DNA from: Casuarina equisetifolia
Taxonomy: Eukaryota; Streptophyta; Magnoliopsida; Fagales; Casuarinaceae
Direction: 5' to 3'
Assembly (NCBI GenBank): GCA_028551475.1
Contig: CM052359.1
Location: 16,369,583-16,433,582 of the forward strand
DNA: 64,000 bases
Below, in pieces: positions 36,784 through 49,373 of this stretch. A program made the translations under genes and the position numbers. Each line of letters begins with the position of its first letter. Within the stretch, counting starts at the first letter, position 1. The notes below the pieces were generated by a model. It saw only the letters and a list, made by a program, of their open reading frames with translations, was not told the origin of the DNA and searched no databases.

Positions 36784-39500
36784 GAGCGGGATCCTAAATT
36801 TTTATTGTCAATTTCAGTTCTGCTCCACGATGCGATGGATTTGATGTGACCAACTCCAAGCAGATTATGTGTACAAAAGCTGATCATATGAAACAACGCC
36901 ATTCATGAGATAGAATATAAATGAACATGTGTAAAGAGAGACTTCAAACAACAAGACCTAAGAATTTAACACTGTAACTGCATAAAATAATAGAAGCCCT
37001 AGCACCAACTTTCCTTTATTTTACATCCAACTTATGAGCTGGCAATAGTATGGATAGAGACAAACAACATTTGTTGCTTTCTCAGGTAAGGTGAAAATTT
37101 TGCAATGAATTGGCCAACAAGATCTTGAATCATCTATTGGGAAGTGAAAAAAAGGCCAAACTATTTCTTTTCTTCAAAAATAGAAAATATATAAACACAC
37201 AAACGGTGGAATTCCATGCCAAAGCAAGCTTAAATATGTGTCCCCATGTTACTTCAACACCAACTCTTTAAGAAAAAGGGTAAATTAAATAAAAATACAT
37301 GGTTCAACTTTCATAGTTACTTTGGGCTCTTGAACACCTGAATTTTTTTTTCACTTTACAATGTTGTTTATTGGAAAATTCACTGAGCAGGTATTGGGAG
37401 CTAAAGCATTACTGTGTCAGTTGACATATTTTCTTCAATGCAATGCATATGCCTCCTTAAGAGATATTACTAAACCAAAATCTAGCTCTCAGCATTTCAC
37501 AACAATGAAGTCACTTCTCCCTTCAGTTTTGACCTTAACAACGTTGGACTTGACCATCCAAGGGCCTTGTCACTGGCCAGGAAATCTAGACTAAATTTCG
37601 TAGTCATATCCTCTCAGAAATGACAATGTTATCCATCAAAGAATAATCTAATGTTGCCAAAGCTACTATTTCTTCATTGTTGCACTGGCACTACCAATTG
37701 CCAATATAAACTGTCACTAGGGCTCCAAATAAAGCCTACAAACATATGTCAGCAGGAATCAATCATTTTGTTGTCCTATTTCTGACAAAACTCATAACCA
37801 TGTGCAATGAAGATTCCTTAACCATTGAGATGATAAATTGATCATAACATCATATAATTCCTGGAACACACAGTAAGTAGCTTTGTAACTAAAATTATAG
37901 GTTCAGATTTTGACTTGAAGACAATCCACTGTAATGAATGTCTCCATGAATCAATCATTTTGTTGTCTCATTTCTGACAAAATTCACCATCAGATGCAAT
38001 GAAGATGTCTTAACCATTGAGATGACGAGTTGATCGTAACATTGTCTAGTCTGTCTTAAGAACACACGGTAAATAGCCTTGTAACTAAAACTGCAGGTTC
38101 AGCTTTTGACTGGAAAGCAATCCACTTCATGAAAAACTAGAATTACCATGGCAATAATGAGAGTATATTTTTCATAGGGTCAATTAAGGAGTGACTCATC
38201 CCACTGGTACCCAAGTTGCTTAGTTTTCCCAATTAGACAGTTTGCCTTCAATTCCTATACTCTCCTAGCTAAATATAACAAGTCAACTGAACTAGCCCCT
38301 ACAAGTCGACACATTCCCATTAAACTCAATATTCGGGAAATCTCAAATCAAACCCATGAGGCAAGCATGACCAAAGAAAGGCTCTCAGATCCTTTCTGAA
38401 ATTTGTCTCATGAAAGCATTGCGGTTTTATGGCTTTGCCATAAATTTCTCGAAAAGAAGATTAAGAGAATAAGAGCTAAGACATACCAAGAGCCCAAAGA
38501 TAAACAAATCACTATTAGCTGATTAGTATGAGCGAAGACACCGTTGGTCCAGGTTATATATAACAATTGTATCATTCATGAAATGCAACAAGGTAGCCAA
38601 AAGCTAAATTTTCCCTCTGACTAAGGGGTTTATATTTACAAAAGTAATGAAGAAGGGAAAGTCAAGAAAACACCCGTGTGTAGCTTGCATTTGGATTAAC
38701 ATGCGTCGAGGGAATACAAATTAGAAATGCAATCAAAGAACCCTTTTGTTTGATTGTTGACAGAGGGAACAAAAAAGAAGGACACGACAGATTCCATTGG
38801 ATGTTTCATTATTTCTCTGAAAGCAAAATTCAGAAAAGAGAATTGAATAACCAAAGCCAATAACAGCAGTGACAAAAATCAAGCACAGAAATTCAACGGC
38901 GGTTTGGAAGGAATTAAACCAAACATTGACACATGAGACCGATAGCAGATGACTAACATCAAAAGATCAAATTTGCGGAGTAAACATTCGATCCGCCGAA
39001 TGACAGATCTGAGAAATAGAAGATAGTAGTAGATCTATAGAAAAGAAGAAATCAAAACAGCTGGCGAGAAGAAGCTAGAATTCAGAATGCGTTTGTGTTT
39101 GGAAGAGAGGATTGCCGGTTATGGAGAAAGTAGACGGAATAAGAGATATCATCAGATGCGAAGAAAGAAAGAACCTGATGCTGCTTCGAGATGCTTGCCT
39201 GTCGTTAATACTAGGAATGTCGAGACAACAAAGAAGAACAAAAAATATAGAATTGCAGGGGAAAAAGGGCGGGACTTTCCTTGCGCAACTAACGCGGCTT
39301 GCCTTTCGGAACCCGCGAAGCAATTCTGGTGTCCAATTGCGTGTCCGCGCGTGGGTTTTGTCGGCTTTGGATTCTTCGATATAACATTCTCCTTGGCGTC
39401 TCGAGTCTGAATCTTTGACTGCCCTCTGGCCCAAAATTGAAGGGAACGTGTGTGAACAGATCGTAACATAGTGACTTACTATCGCTCCATTCTCTCATTT
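36784..39500 (-). promoter_or_regulatory. DGK: 5' leader and promoter region of the kinase gene (probable)
   Basis: No other gene is recognisable here. Just upstream of the ATG the minus strand reads AAAAATTTAG then GATCCCGCTC, a fair splice acceptor, so a leader intron is possible. From about 39080 to 39440 the sequence turns markedly richer in G, C and CpG (CGCGGG, CACGCGCGG), unlike the AT-rich surroundings; this is the likely promoter and first leader exon. ORFs on both strands of this patch look like by-products of its composition. No clear TATA box was found. Confidence 0.45.
37756..38126. repeat. Direct repeat of about 175-180 bp upstream of the kinase gene
   Basis: 37756-37930 and 37948-38126 match along their length (GAATCAATCATTTTGTTGTC at both starts, CAATCCACT at both ends), with scattered differences and a period of about 192 bases. 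It looks like a local duplication that has since diverged. Confidence 0.87.
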
Positions 39501-41316
39501 TAAGAACTTGAAACCAAAGGTTGGAGAACAAAATAATTCACTTACTTAGCGAATTTGTTAAATAAAAAATGAGCCTTTTTCTCTTTTTATTTTCTTAAGG
39601 CATGTATATAAACTATACCAATCATCACTATGATAGGATATACCGGGAAAAAAATCGAATCCGATATAAGGTACTGAATGGTCAAGTCATTCGTTGAATT
39701 TAATCTTAAAAGTCTTTTCTTTGCTTTTCCAATTTTTCTTTCTACAGGGAAGTAGCTCGTCAAAAGTCATTTGATTGGGCATATCATCGGATAATCGTAT
39801 GTTGCTGATCATTTTCTTTACCATATACATCGACCAAATAGGGCCATCAAAGATATTTTGCTGACCATTCTCTTAAGTCACTTAGCATTTTTCAAAACCT
39901 TAACATCAAATGTTAATGCTAATGGAAGATGAGATAATTTGAGGATTGTTGGTTTAACATAATTGTCTCACTAAAAAATGTGTCATGTTTTTGTAATTCC
40001 TTGTAAAGAATTAAATGTTTAATTCTGTATAAATAAAGTAGTATTGTACATTATACTCATCATAGTAGATTCAATAAAATTGAGTTCACATAACTTGTTG
40101 AAATGGCATCGAAGTAACTTTTCCTTCTTTAAGGTTTCCAATTAGAGTAACAGAAGTTACTTCGTAAAGCCCAAACTAGGTGAATAGGTGATAACAGTAA
40201 AAAAGAACAAATGTCTAACCCCAACGTATCTTGTTTTCTAAGGATTCCAACCAAGAACCTATACTTCACTACTATAACCAAATGAATGGTTACGTGGAAT
40301 ATTGTTATCAAATTACAACAAAATGGAGGAAGCTCAACAAGCTTTTTGTAGATATATGCAAGAAGCATTATTTAAGAAAGGAAAAACTAAAAAGGATAGT
40401 TTTGAAAGTTCTAAACAAGACTCCTATAATCTTGGAATCTTAAAGGATATGTATGAATATTTCAACAGAATCTAGAAAATCCTAATTACCAATTAGTGAG
40501 CAAGGTTCATACAAAATACAAGAACTCTAGCCAATAGAATTTATGATAAAACAACAAAATTGTTGCAAGTTAGAAAAGCTTATGCAAATATGTTGTTTAT
40601 AAGTTAGAAAAAGATCTAGAGTTAAAAAAAAAATACAAAGGACAAGTCTTTTTGAAAAAGAAAAAGGGTTACTTTAGGAGTTAATAGCCACCCAAGAGGA
40701 AGAATTTAACATTTTTGCCTTAACAACACATTAAATGAGGCTAAAAATGTAGAAAATACTTATTATTGGGCAAAAGATCTTGTTATTCTAATAAGGCCAA
40801 TAAAATTAGAGATCAAGAGGAAAAATCCTTTATGATCTCATATGTGAGGAGATTCTTTGTTACTTTATTAAGATTCATTATTCTTGAACTTAAGAAAAAA
40901 ATCTTTGAAACAAAACCACTACTCAAGAAGATGGCAACAAGAAAAAATCTTGATTTGCTAGAAGACTTAGCTATTTTAGCTAAAGATATATAATTGTACA
41001 AAAAACACATAGCAATATAGAATTCATTATGCTCACTCGAAGGCTCTCTCTCTCCATATTCACCTTTTCTCACATGAACTATGATTGTGATTTTGAACGT
41101 TGACCAAAGCCATGAGCCTCTCAACACTTTCTAGAAGTTTAGCAAACCTCCAATTACTCTCTGTTTTGGCTTGTGCCATCTTTCCCTTAATCCTTTCAAA
41201 TCTAGTAAGAGTTGGCCATGGCAAGACCATCGCTCTCAAGTACCAAAATGTTAGCTCCTTGAGCCAAGGGTTAGGTAATTGTCCTTTGAACTGTGAAATC
41301 AATCCATGGGCTTGTA
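39501..41316. other. AT-rich stretch, no confident gene; possible retroelement remnant
   Basis: Near 39950-40090 a TGTTGGTTTAACATAATTG...GAGTTCACA segment with a TATAAATAAA motif resembles a very short LTR, and the sequence after it (GAAATGGCATCGAAG) vaguely resembles a primer-binding site. The following 900 bases hold only broken lysine-rich ORFs. At 41060-41302 the minus strand has an 80-codon ORF of ordinary composition (ISQFKGQLPNPWLKELTFW...) that I do not recognise. None of this is strong enough for a firm call. Confidence 0.35.
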
Positions 41317-41615
41317 TGTTTCTTCTTCTTCTAATGCCTTATGGCTAACTAGGGTTAGATAGAAATGGGAAATCAAGAAGAATAGATTTCATTAAGGATT
41401 GAACATTATTACAAAACTTAGAAGGAATTGCCTACTTTCCCTTTCTTTTGTATCCTTAAATAACAACCGTTAGACCTTAAGACTTATCAACATTGGCACC
41501 TTTTCTCTAGGCTCTAACCATAAAAGTGAAAATATGCACAATAAGTACAATGATTTGTGCCTAATTATCAAACTTAATAAGGTAACAAAGTTAGTGAATC
41601 CTTGACACATTAACA
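41317..41615 (-). repeat. Putative short 3' LTR of copia element J
   Basis: Reading leftward after the end of J's RNase H there is a purine tract (CTTAGGGAAGAA) and then TGTTAATGTGTCAAGG, a typical start for a short copia LTR. A CA-ending boundary at about 41317 gives about 300 bp. The other LTR is off the window, so the left end is a guess. Confidence 0.45.
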
Positions 41616-42513
41616 TTCTTCCCTAAGCCAGAGATTTGAACAAATAAAATACTTCGTGCTTTGGAAAGAAGGTGCCAATGTTGCTTGTTGCAGAGTACTT
41701 TGTTAATACATCAACAAATTGTTCTTTGGTGAAAACATGTCATGTTGCAATGACTTCTTATTGAAGTTTTTTTCTCACATAATAACATTCAACTTTAAAG
41801 TGCTTTATGTACTCATGAAAAATGGGATTTGTAGTGATTTTCTCTATAGCTTCATTATCACAGTATAGTAATGTAGGAGATTTCATGTGAAAACCAAAAG
41901 CCTTAAGTAGATTAATTATTCAAACTATCTCATAAGTAATGACCTATATAGCTCAATACTTTACTTCTACTAATGAGAATGAAATGGTTGGTTGTTTTTT
42001 AGATCACCATGCATAATGCAAAATCTTGTGGTGGATCTTCTTGTCATGGGACATGTGCTATAATTAGAATCACAATACACTCGTAATTCAAATTGTGAGG
42101 AGGATGGGAACACAAGACCAAGCCATGGATAGCTCTTAAGATATCTAATCACCTTTAATGTTGTATCCATATGAGATTGTTTTGAATCATGCATGAATTG
42201 ATTGAGTTGAATTGAAAATGTGATGTCAGGTCTTGTAAAAGTCAAGTAAATCAATCATCCAGCTAAACTCTAATAGACTAATGGATCTATAAGAGGTGAA
42301 TCATCTAGTTTTTCTTCTAATCCAGCATTATACTAAATGCTCGTAAACTTCTTATTCTATTCTATAGGAATTAATAATGGCTTGGAACTAGCCAAACCCA
42401 CTTTAGAAATTAGTTCTAGGGTGTACTTTTGTTGGCTTAAGGAAATTCTTTCTAGAGAACAAGCAATCTTAAGGCTTAAGAAAAACTTGGACTAGCTAGG
42501 AAAGTGCATGTAA
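41616..42513 (-). mobile_element. copia element J, end of reverse transcriptase and RNase H
   Basis: Minus-strand copia pol of a non-Sirevirus lineage: FTRPDITFSIQLNQFM and TLKVIRYLKSYPWLGLVF (41970-42254), YCDSNYSTCPMTRRSTTRFC, then CDNEAIEKITTNPIFHEYIK (near 41840) and QFVDVLTKY (near 41710). It stops at 42513 where element F begins and resumes beyond 60049. Several breaks are visible; a fossil. Confidence 0.82.
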
Positions 42514-42846
42514 TGTTGAAAATCATGTGTTGATATATTTTGTTGAGAAAAATTTTATTTGTAAATGTATGATTTTATATGCATATATTGAATACCAAAG
42601 GAAGTAAAAGGTGTGCAAATTATAATATCAATTAATGATATTATAAAGTAGTAGAGTTCCTACATTTCATTATCAAACATCACATATAGAGTTAAGATGA
42701 ATTATTTTATGTGATTTAATGAGCAAAAATATTAGAGCTTATAATGAAAGAAAATGATACTTGGCAATTATGTGCTTATAGGTACTTATGAAAGATAAAG
42801 ATATACTACTTGCTCAATTCAAATATAAGAGAAAATATTCACTGGT

Positions 42847-43008
42847 CATTGCTGGACCAATTACCTATTGGATCATTGCTGGACCAATTACTTATTGGAT
42901 CATTGCTGGACTAATTACTTATTGGATCATTGTTGGACTAATTACCTATTGGATCATTGCTGGACTGATTACTTATTGGATCATTGTTGAACCGACTAAC
43001 TATTGGAC
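42847..43008. repeat. Six 27-bp tandem units in the 5' LTR of F
   Basis: Units start CATTGCTGGACCAATTAC and end TATTGGAT, with a few base changes each. Most units hold ATTGG, and the first ones also CCAAT, so the array is rich in CCAAT-box sequences on both strands. The repetitive ORF across it is a by-product of a unit length divisible by three. Confidence 0.95.
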
Positions 43009-43362
43009 GAGTATGAAGCAGGCTCGTGAAAGTCAGCCCGCAAACAAGCCCGTAGAGATCAACCCGAGCATACTTCACTTAAGTGAAACACAACCATTTC
43101 ACTTTGATAAAAGACTAAGCTCTTAAGTCAAACAAAATGAAGCCCTAAGCCTCATCTCTACTTAGGGCCATCCTCCTCCTTCTCTTTTGACTGTTGACTT
43201 TCCAACAAGAAGAAGAATGAAGTGATAGATGTGTCAGAATGGCTCTCTACTATGATAATCATCATCTATACAGTTGTATCATGTTGCTTCTATCAAGTCT
43301 CAACGGTAGAATCTCAAATAGGCTTGAACCGAAACCCTAGAGCTCAAGATTTGATAATCTAC

Positions 43363-43370
43363 TATATAAG
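43363..43370 (+). promoter_or_regulatory. TATA-like motif in the F LTR
   Basis: TATATAAG about 850 bases into the LTR, also kept in the 3' LTR at 59361. A plausible core promoter of the ancestral element. Confidence 0.5.
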
Positions 43371-44059
43371 GACCTTCGGGTGAATGTTTGGTGGCCACTG
43401 AATGATATACTATCAATTTCATGATAAGAGATTAAAGCTTTGAATCATTTACTCATACTATTGTGTTCTTCAATCCTTGGAGAAAGAAAGAATCTTCAGT
43501 GATATTCCTTCAAATCTATTATCTTGTGAATATTTACTACTAAATTGATCTTCATATGTGCTAGATTACTTCAAAATATTATTTACAGATAAAGATCTTT
43601 GTAAATCCGAAACCCTAGCTTTGTAAAGTTGGGGATTTCATGATTAGAGCTTAATTGATTTTATATAAGTTCATTTAGCTCTTTGACAAGCTTTATTCCT
43701 CATTCACATTATATATTTAAGGATTAGCTTGATGTATTAAGGTTTGATTAACCTAAGCTTTGTAACCGAGAATCAAATAACTCCTTGTTGAGGAGTTGTG
43801 AAGTGTAGAAGAAGATTTTTTCTAGCTTAAAGTAAAGTTTACTTTAACTTTATTTAAGTTGAAGGAGAAGAAGGTGGAAGTAGGTGAAAAGTGCCGAACC
43901 ACCTTGTAAATCTTTAAGTTTGCTTGTTTTGTCTTATTCCTTAATTATACTCTTTGATATTATTATGTTGAATAAAAATCTTGCATAAATCAAGAAAGAA
44001 TAGTAAAATCTAAGATCCAATTCAACCCCCCCTTCTTAGATAGCCATAAAACCTTACAA

Positions 44060-44075
44060 TTGGTATCAAGAGCCA
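44060..44075 (+). promoter_or_regulatory. Primer-binding-like site of F
   Basis: TTGGTATCAAGAGCC begins one base after the LTR. It is closer to the copia initiator tRNA-Met site than those of A, B and I. Confidence 0.7.
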
Positions 44076-44121
44076 AGTTCTCTCATTTAAAGGCTTAACA
44101 TCCTAGAGTAGATCCACTTAG

Positions 44122-45777
44122 ATGGTTGTAGAGGAAGGAGTAGCTATCATGGGGTGTAATAAACCACCTCTGTTTGATGGGATAAATTATAGACATTGGA
44201 AGCAATTTATGCAAGTCTTCATTGTCAGTCAAGACCCTGAAGCTTGGCAAATAATCAGAAAGGGTACTACTTTACCCGAAACTGATAAATGGAGTAAAAA
44301 TGAAGCTAAAATCATGAGAATAAATGCTAAGGCTATGGACATGATTTATAATGGGTTAAAGGCTCATGAATTCAACAAAGTATCATCTTGCCTCATGGGT
44401 AAAGAAATATAAGACAAATTAGAAGTTACATTTGAAGGTACAAAAAAGGTAAAATCATTTAAGTGACCATGCTTACTCATGACTATGAATTGTGTACTAT
44501 GCTTGCATATGAAACTGTTAGTGATATGTTTGGTAGATTTATTGAAATAGTTTCTAAACTTAAATTGTTAGGAAAGACTTATACAAATGAGGAGATGGTT
44601 AGGAAGATGCTAGTATCCTTACCCGAAAGCTGGGATCCAAAGAAAATGGCCATAATGGAAGCTCATGGCCTTGATAGTCTAACCTTAGATGATCTGTTAG
44701 GATCACTAAAGACTCATGAGATGCAATCAGCTAGAAGGGTAAGAGAGAAAGAAAATAGAAGGTCACTTGCCTTAAAAGTAGAAATAGAAAAGAATGAAGA
44801 GGTAAAGTCTGACAGTGATGAGATTACTCTTATAGCTAGAAGATTTAGAAAATTTCTTAAGAAAGATCTAGGAAGAAATAAGGGACAACCTAGGAAAAAT
44901 GAAACACCTGATTCTAGGGAGAACTTATGTTATGAGTGTAGAAAACTTGGACATATCAAGGCTAATTGCCCTTTGCTAAAAAAGAAGAATAATAAAGGTA
45001 AAAAGAAGTCAATGATTGTTGCCAGTGATGATGAAAACTCTTCGTCAGATGAGGGAGAACAAGAAGAAGTTGCTCACCTTTGCTTAACCACAAATGCAAC
45101 AATAGAACAAGAACTTGAGGTAAGTGATTCTGAACCCGAAACAAATCTTAGTGGTGATATTGAGACTGCTTTCTTTGATTTGGTTGAATATGCAACAAAG
45201 ATGAAAGAAAAATATAATAGGATGAAAGCTAAATATAAATATGCAAAAGCTAAATCTAAAATTGATAAACCGGTCATGACATCTTCTATGTCTTGCATGC
45301 ATGAAAGTTTTAATATATATGAGAGTATTTCTATGAAATCTGATACATGTTCTATGATTGATAATTGTTCTGATCTAGAAAATAAGCATGATGATATCTC
45401 AAAAGTTGTTTATGAGAATTGGGACATAACTACACTTAACCTGAGAATGAGCTAGAAAGAGAGAAACATAAAATTAAAATGAAATTGGATGGTACTATTA
45501 TGCTGTTACATAGGTTCACAAAAGGCAATAACTTGTTGAATAATATGTTAAAATAAAAAAGAGGTGTATATAATAAAGTTGGTATAGGATATAACTCTTT
45601 GAAGAATACAAAAACTTCTATAAAACTTTTTGATAAAAAGGACTATACATTTCTGCTACATCATAAATGTTTTCATTGTAGCTATAATGGTCATTTATTT
45701 GATACATGTCCAATTAGACTTAAAAAAGCATATAAGATCAAGAAGGTGTGGATACCTAAGAAGATTAATAGTGTAGT
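44122..45777 (+). pseudogene. gag region of Sirevirus F (fossil)
   Basis: Starts MVVEEGVAIMGCNKPPLFDG, followed by the UBN2-type body, a first CCHC knuckle (CYECRKLGHIKANC, about 44930), an acidic segment, a lysine-rich segment and a second knuckle (CFHCSYNGHLFDTC, about 45669). Same layout as element A. Broken; E2 follows. Confidence 0.85.
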
Positions 45778-47021
45778 TGATAACTCTATTTTTGTAGAGT
45801 TATTTGACCTATTTTAGGTAGTAAATAACTTTAATAATTGTGAGAAAACATTTGAATTCCTCTTTATTTACCAAAATTTATCTTGTTTGTATAGCATAAG
45901 GAGGCATGAAGAAAAAGGATGAAAAGGGAAAACCTGATGCTTATTGTGTGACAAAATCATAATATCAAGATCAAAAGAGTCAAGATAGGCTTGAGCTTTG
46001 GATGATTGTTATTAGATTTTCTATTGTTGTTGGGTTTTCTATTATTTAGAAAACCCAGTCATGTTAAGAATTCTAATCTTAATTAATTTAGGAGTTCAAA
46101 ACCTAATTTTTTTAGGTATCCAAAACCAAAATCTATTGGGATAAGGTCTAAACCCAAAACTTTATTTAAAAGAAGAGAAGAAACGAAAGAAAGGGGAGGA
46201 GGAAATTGAGCACAACTCAAGAGAGAGGCCAAGAATTCAAGGTTTTCTTAAAGAGAAGACAAAAAGGGTGACAAACTTCTTGTTCTTGGATTCAAGATGT
46301 GTTATTTATTTCCTATTATTGTTCTTTCTCATTATTTCTTTATGCATTAGTTTATTTTTGTTAGAGCTACGATGTAACCTAATTATGATGGTATGAATAT
46401 TATGATTGTTATGTTTTGCAAGATATTTTGTTTACGTGAAGTTGCATATTATTATGTTTAATGCTTTTAAGTGATTAGCTACTACTTGAATGATTTAATT
46501 TGCATATTTGAGACTGACAGGAGATGATATGTAATTGTTTCTTGTAATATGTAACCATAAATTAAATATGGATAGACATATACTATATTGTTTGTGTGGC
46601 TTTCAATATAAATTGTAATGTTCATAGATCCTAATGTATTTGGTTTGTTTCAATTCATATATAGAGATATAGTGAATTAATGAACTAAATAAGTTCACTA
46701 TACCTAGACATAAGATAGTAAATAAATTAGGAAGTTCTGTCATCACATAGATATTATCCCTCTTGCAAGCATAAATAATCAATATTAATACCTAGTAGTT
46801 ATGGTGAAATCATATGCTCTAACATATTTTGTGTATTTAGTTTTCTTAAATTTAGTAATTAATCTATCATCTATTATTTGAATTTGTTAGATAAATTCTA
46901 GAAGTTATTCACCATTAGTAATTAGTTAGTTTAGTAATCATCAAACTCTATGGGATGATATCTTTCTTATCATTATATTATTTGTTTGACATGTTCACTT
47001 ACATTTAAATTTTACTGAACA
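45778..47021 (+). mobile_element. Solo LTR E2 (gypsy-type) inside F
   Basis: 1244 bp, TGATAACTC...ACTGAACA, clearly the same family as E1 but with fewer copies of the 24-26 bp unit. Flanks are GTAGT (45773-45777) and GCAAC (47022-47026). They differ at three places, all transitions, so the duplication is degraded or the border has shifted. F gag-to-protease sequence continues on both sides. Confidence 0.83.
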
Positions 47022-49270
47022 GCAACTAACACTTACAGACCCAAAGAAAAAAGGGTACTAAGATCTCCAACACAAATTTTTGTTTCTGCAAGATATGAAC
47101 ATGAACATGAACATAAACAAGAAGAAGAAAGAGTTGTGGATTTTGGATAGAGGTTGTTCCTATCATATGACTAGGATGATGGAGCTCTTCTTAACACTTA
47201 AGTTGAAATCCAAAGGCACCGTATCTTTTGGAGATAACTTCAAAGGAAAAATTAAGGGTATAGGCACTATAGGTAACCCAAAATCTTTTCTTATATCTGA
47301 TGTGTTGTATGTTGATGGATTGAAATTTAATTTATTGAGTATAAGTCAATTGTGTGATAATAATTTCAAAATTAGATTTGGAAAAGAACTTTGTCTTGTT
47401 GAAAATATGGAAAACAATGTAAGAGTTATTGGAAAAAAGTCACTTGGAAAGCTCAACTCTAAGGGTGATAAGGCCATATTTCTTGATTACTCTTAAACTA
47501 GCAAAGCATATAGAGTTTTCAATAAGAGAACTCTAGTTGTTGAAGAATCTATTCATGTACAATTTAAAGATGATTCTGATATGAATTCTATTGAACAAGA
47601 ATTGAATGACAAGAATGCACTTATCATTGAGGGGGAGTTAGACTCAAGAGATTTTTCTTTTCCTAGAGTAAGGAATGAAGTAGATCAACAACATATCCTA
47701 GGAAACCCTACAAATAGAGTTAGTACAAGGTTTAGATATCACAACACATGTGAACATTAAGTCTTCTTGTCTCAAGTAGAGCCAAAGAAAGTAGATGAGG
47801 CTCTTAAAGATGAAAGTTGGTTTCTTGCTATGCAAGATAAACTAAATCAGTTTGACAGAAGCAAAGTCTGGAAGTTGATTCCAAGACCACAAGACCATTT
47901 GGTAATAGGGACAAAATGGGTGTTTCAAAATAAAGTAGATGAGAATGGGACAATCATTAGAAACAAAGCTAGATTAGTTGCACAAGGATATAGTCAAGAA
48001 GAAGAAATTGACTATGATGAGACATTTGCACCTGTAGCTAGATTAGAAGCTATCTGAATGTTACTTGCCTTTGCTTGCTACATGAACTTTACACTATTTC
48101 AAATGGATGTAAAGAGTACCTTCCTAAATGGTGTTGTAAAAGAAGATGTTTATGTCTAAAACCACCTAGATTTGAAGATCCCATATGTTCAAATCATGTA
48201 TTTAAGCTTTCCAAAGCTTTGTATGGTTTGAAACAAGCTCCACGAGCTTGGTATGATAAGTTTAGTGCCTTTCGAGCTAGTACAAATTTTAGAAAAGGCA
48301 AAGTTGATAATACCTTGTTTGTTAAGACACAAGGAAAAGATATTTTGATTTTTCAAATTTATATTGATTATATTGTGTTTGGTTCTACAAATTTTGTTAT
48401 ATGTGAACAATTTGTTGATTCCATGAAACATGAATTTGAAATGAGCATGATGGGTGAACTAAACTATTTTCTTGATTTGCAAATTAAACAAACATCTAAA
48501 GGAATTTTCATAAGTTAAACCAAATATACAAAGAAGCTACTTAAGAAATATAATATGCATGATTCTAAACCAATAAACACTCCTATGAGCACATCTACAT
48601 CTTTGTCACATGATAATATTAGAATTAGTATTAATTCTAAGATGTATAAAATGATTGGTTCATTACTATATCTAACTGCCTCTTGGCCAGACATCATGTT
48701 TAGTGTTTGTTTGTGTGCAAGATTTCAGTCCAATCCTAAAGAACTACATCTAAAAGCTGTTAAAAGAATCGTTCGATACTTAAAAGGGCACGGTTACATT
48801 AGGAATTTGGTATTCAAGAGACCTATATTTGATCTACATGCATTTAGTGATTCTGATTATATTGGTTGTAAAGTAGATAGAAAAAGTACAAGTGATACAT
48901 GTCAATTTCTATGACACATGCTGGTTTCTTGGCACTTTAAGAAACAAAATAGTGTTGTTCTTTCTTCCATTGAAGTACAATATATAGTTACGGCTAGTTG
49001 TTGTGCTTAAATTCTATGGATGAAACAACAATTAGAAGACTATGGTATCTTCTCCACTAAAATTCCATTGAAATGTGATAATACTAGTGCTACAAATTTA
49101 ACTAAAAATCCAATACAACACTCTAAAACCAAGCATATGGAAATAAGACATCACTTCATTCAAAATCATGTTGAAAAATTTGATATTTCCATTGAGTTTG
49201 TTCTGACTAACCAGTAACTTGTTGATATTTTTACCAAACGTTTGGATAATGATAAATTCTCCACTCTCCG
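47022..49270 (+). pseudogene. pol region of Sirevirus F (fossil)
   Basis: Protease region with LWILDRGCSYHMTRMMELF (about 47128), reverse transcriptase ([20 protein letters not shown] at about 47865, ALYGLKQAPRAWYDKF at about 48217) and RNase H (HAFSDSDYIGCKVDRKST, then SATNLTKNPIQHSKTKHMEI at about 49090). The stretch between the protease and RT blocks is shorter than in A and no integrase core was recognised. Several breaks; a fossil. Confidence 0.83.
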
Positions 49271-49373
49271 AAGAAAGCTTGGTATGTGTCTGATTGAAGA
49301 TATTACTTAAACTGTGTGAAAAATCTATTCGCTATACACTGCATGTATATTTTTTTTATTCAGTTCCTATCTT

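Larger units (their letters stand above)
42514..44058 (+). repeat. 5' LTR of Sirevirus F
   Basis: 1545 bp, TGTTGAAA...AACCTTACA. It holds the palindrome at 42621-42645, six 27-bp tandem units at 42847-43008, a 14-bp palindrome TTCACTTAAGTGAA at about 43074, and a TATATAAG motif at 43363-43370. Confidence 0.93.

Noticed and set aside
39075-39531. Overlapping ORFs on both strands in the CpG-rich patch
   Set aside because: Several frames are open at once because of base composition. The patch fits the promoter and leader of the kinase gene, and no protein family is recognisable.
42847-43008. Regular 27-bp direct repeats as a possible CRISPR array
   Set aside because: There are no unique spacers between the units, the array sits in a plant LTR, and no cas genes are present.
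42788-43126. 112-codon ORF with repeated AGPITYWII-like units
   Set aside because: The repeats come from the 27-bp LTR tandem array, whose unit is a multiple of three. The matching array at 58818-59006 gives a similar false repeat protein on the other strand.
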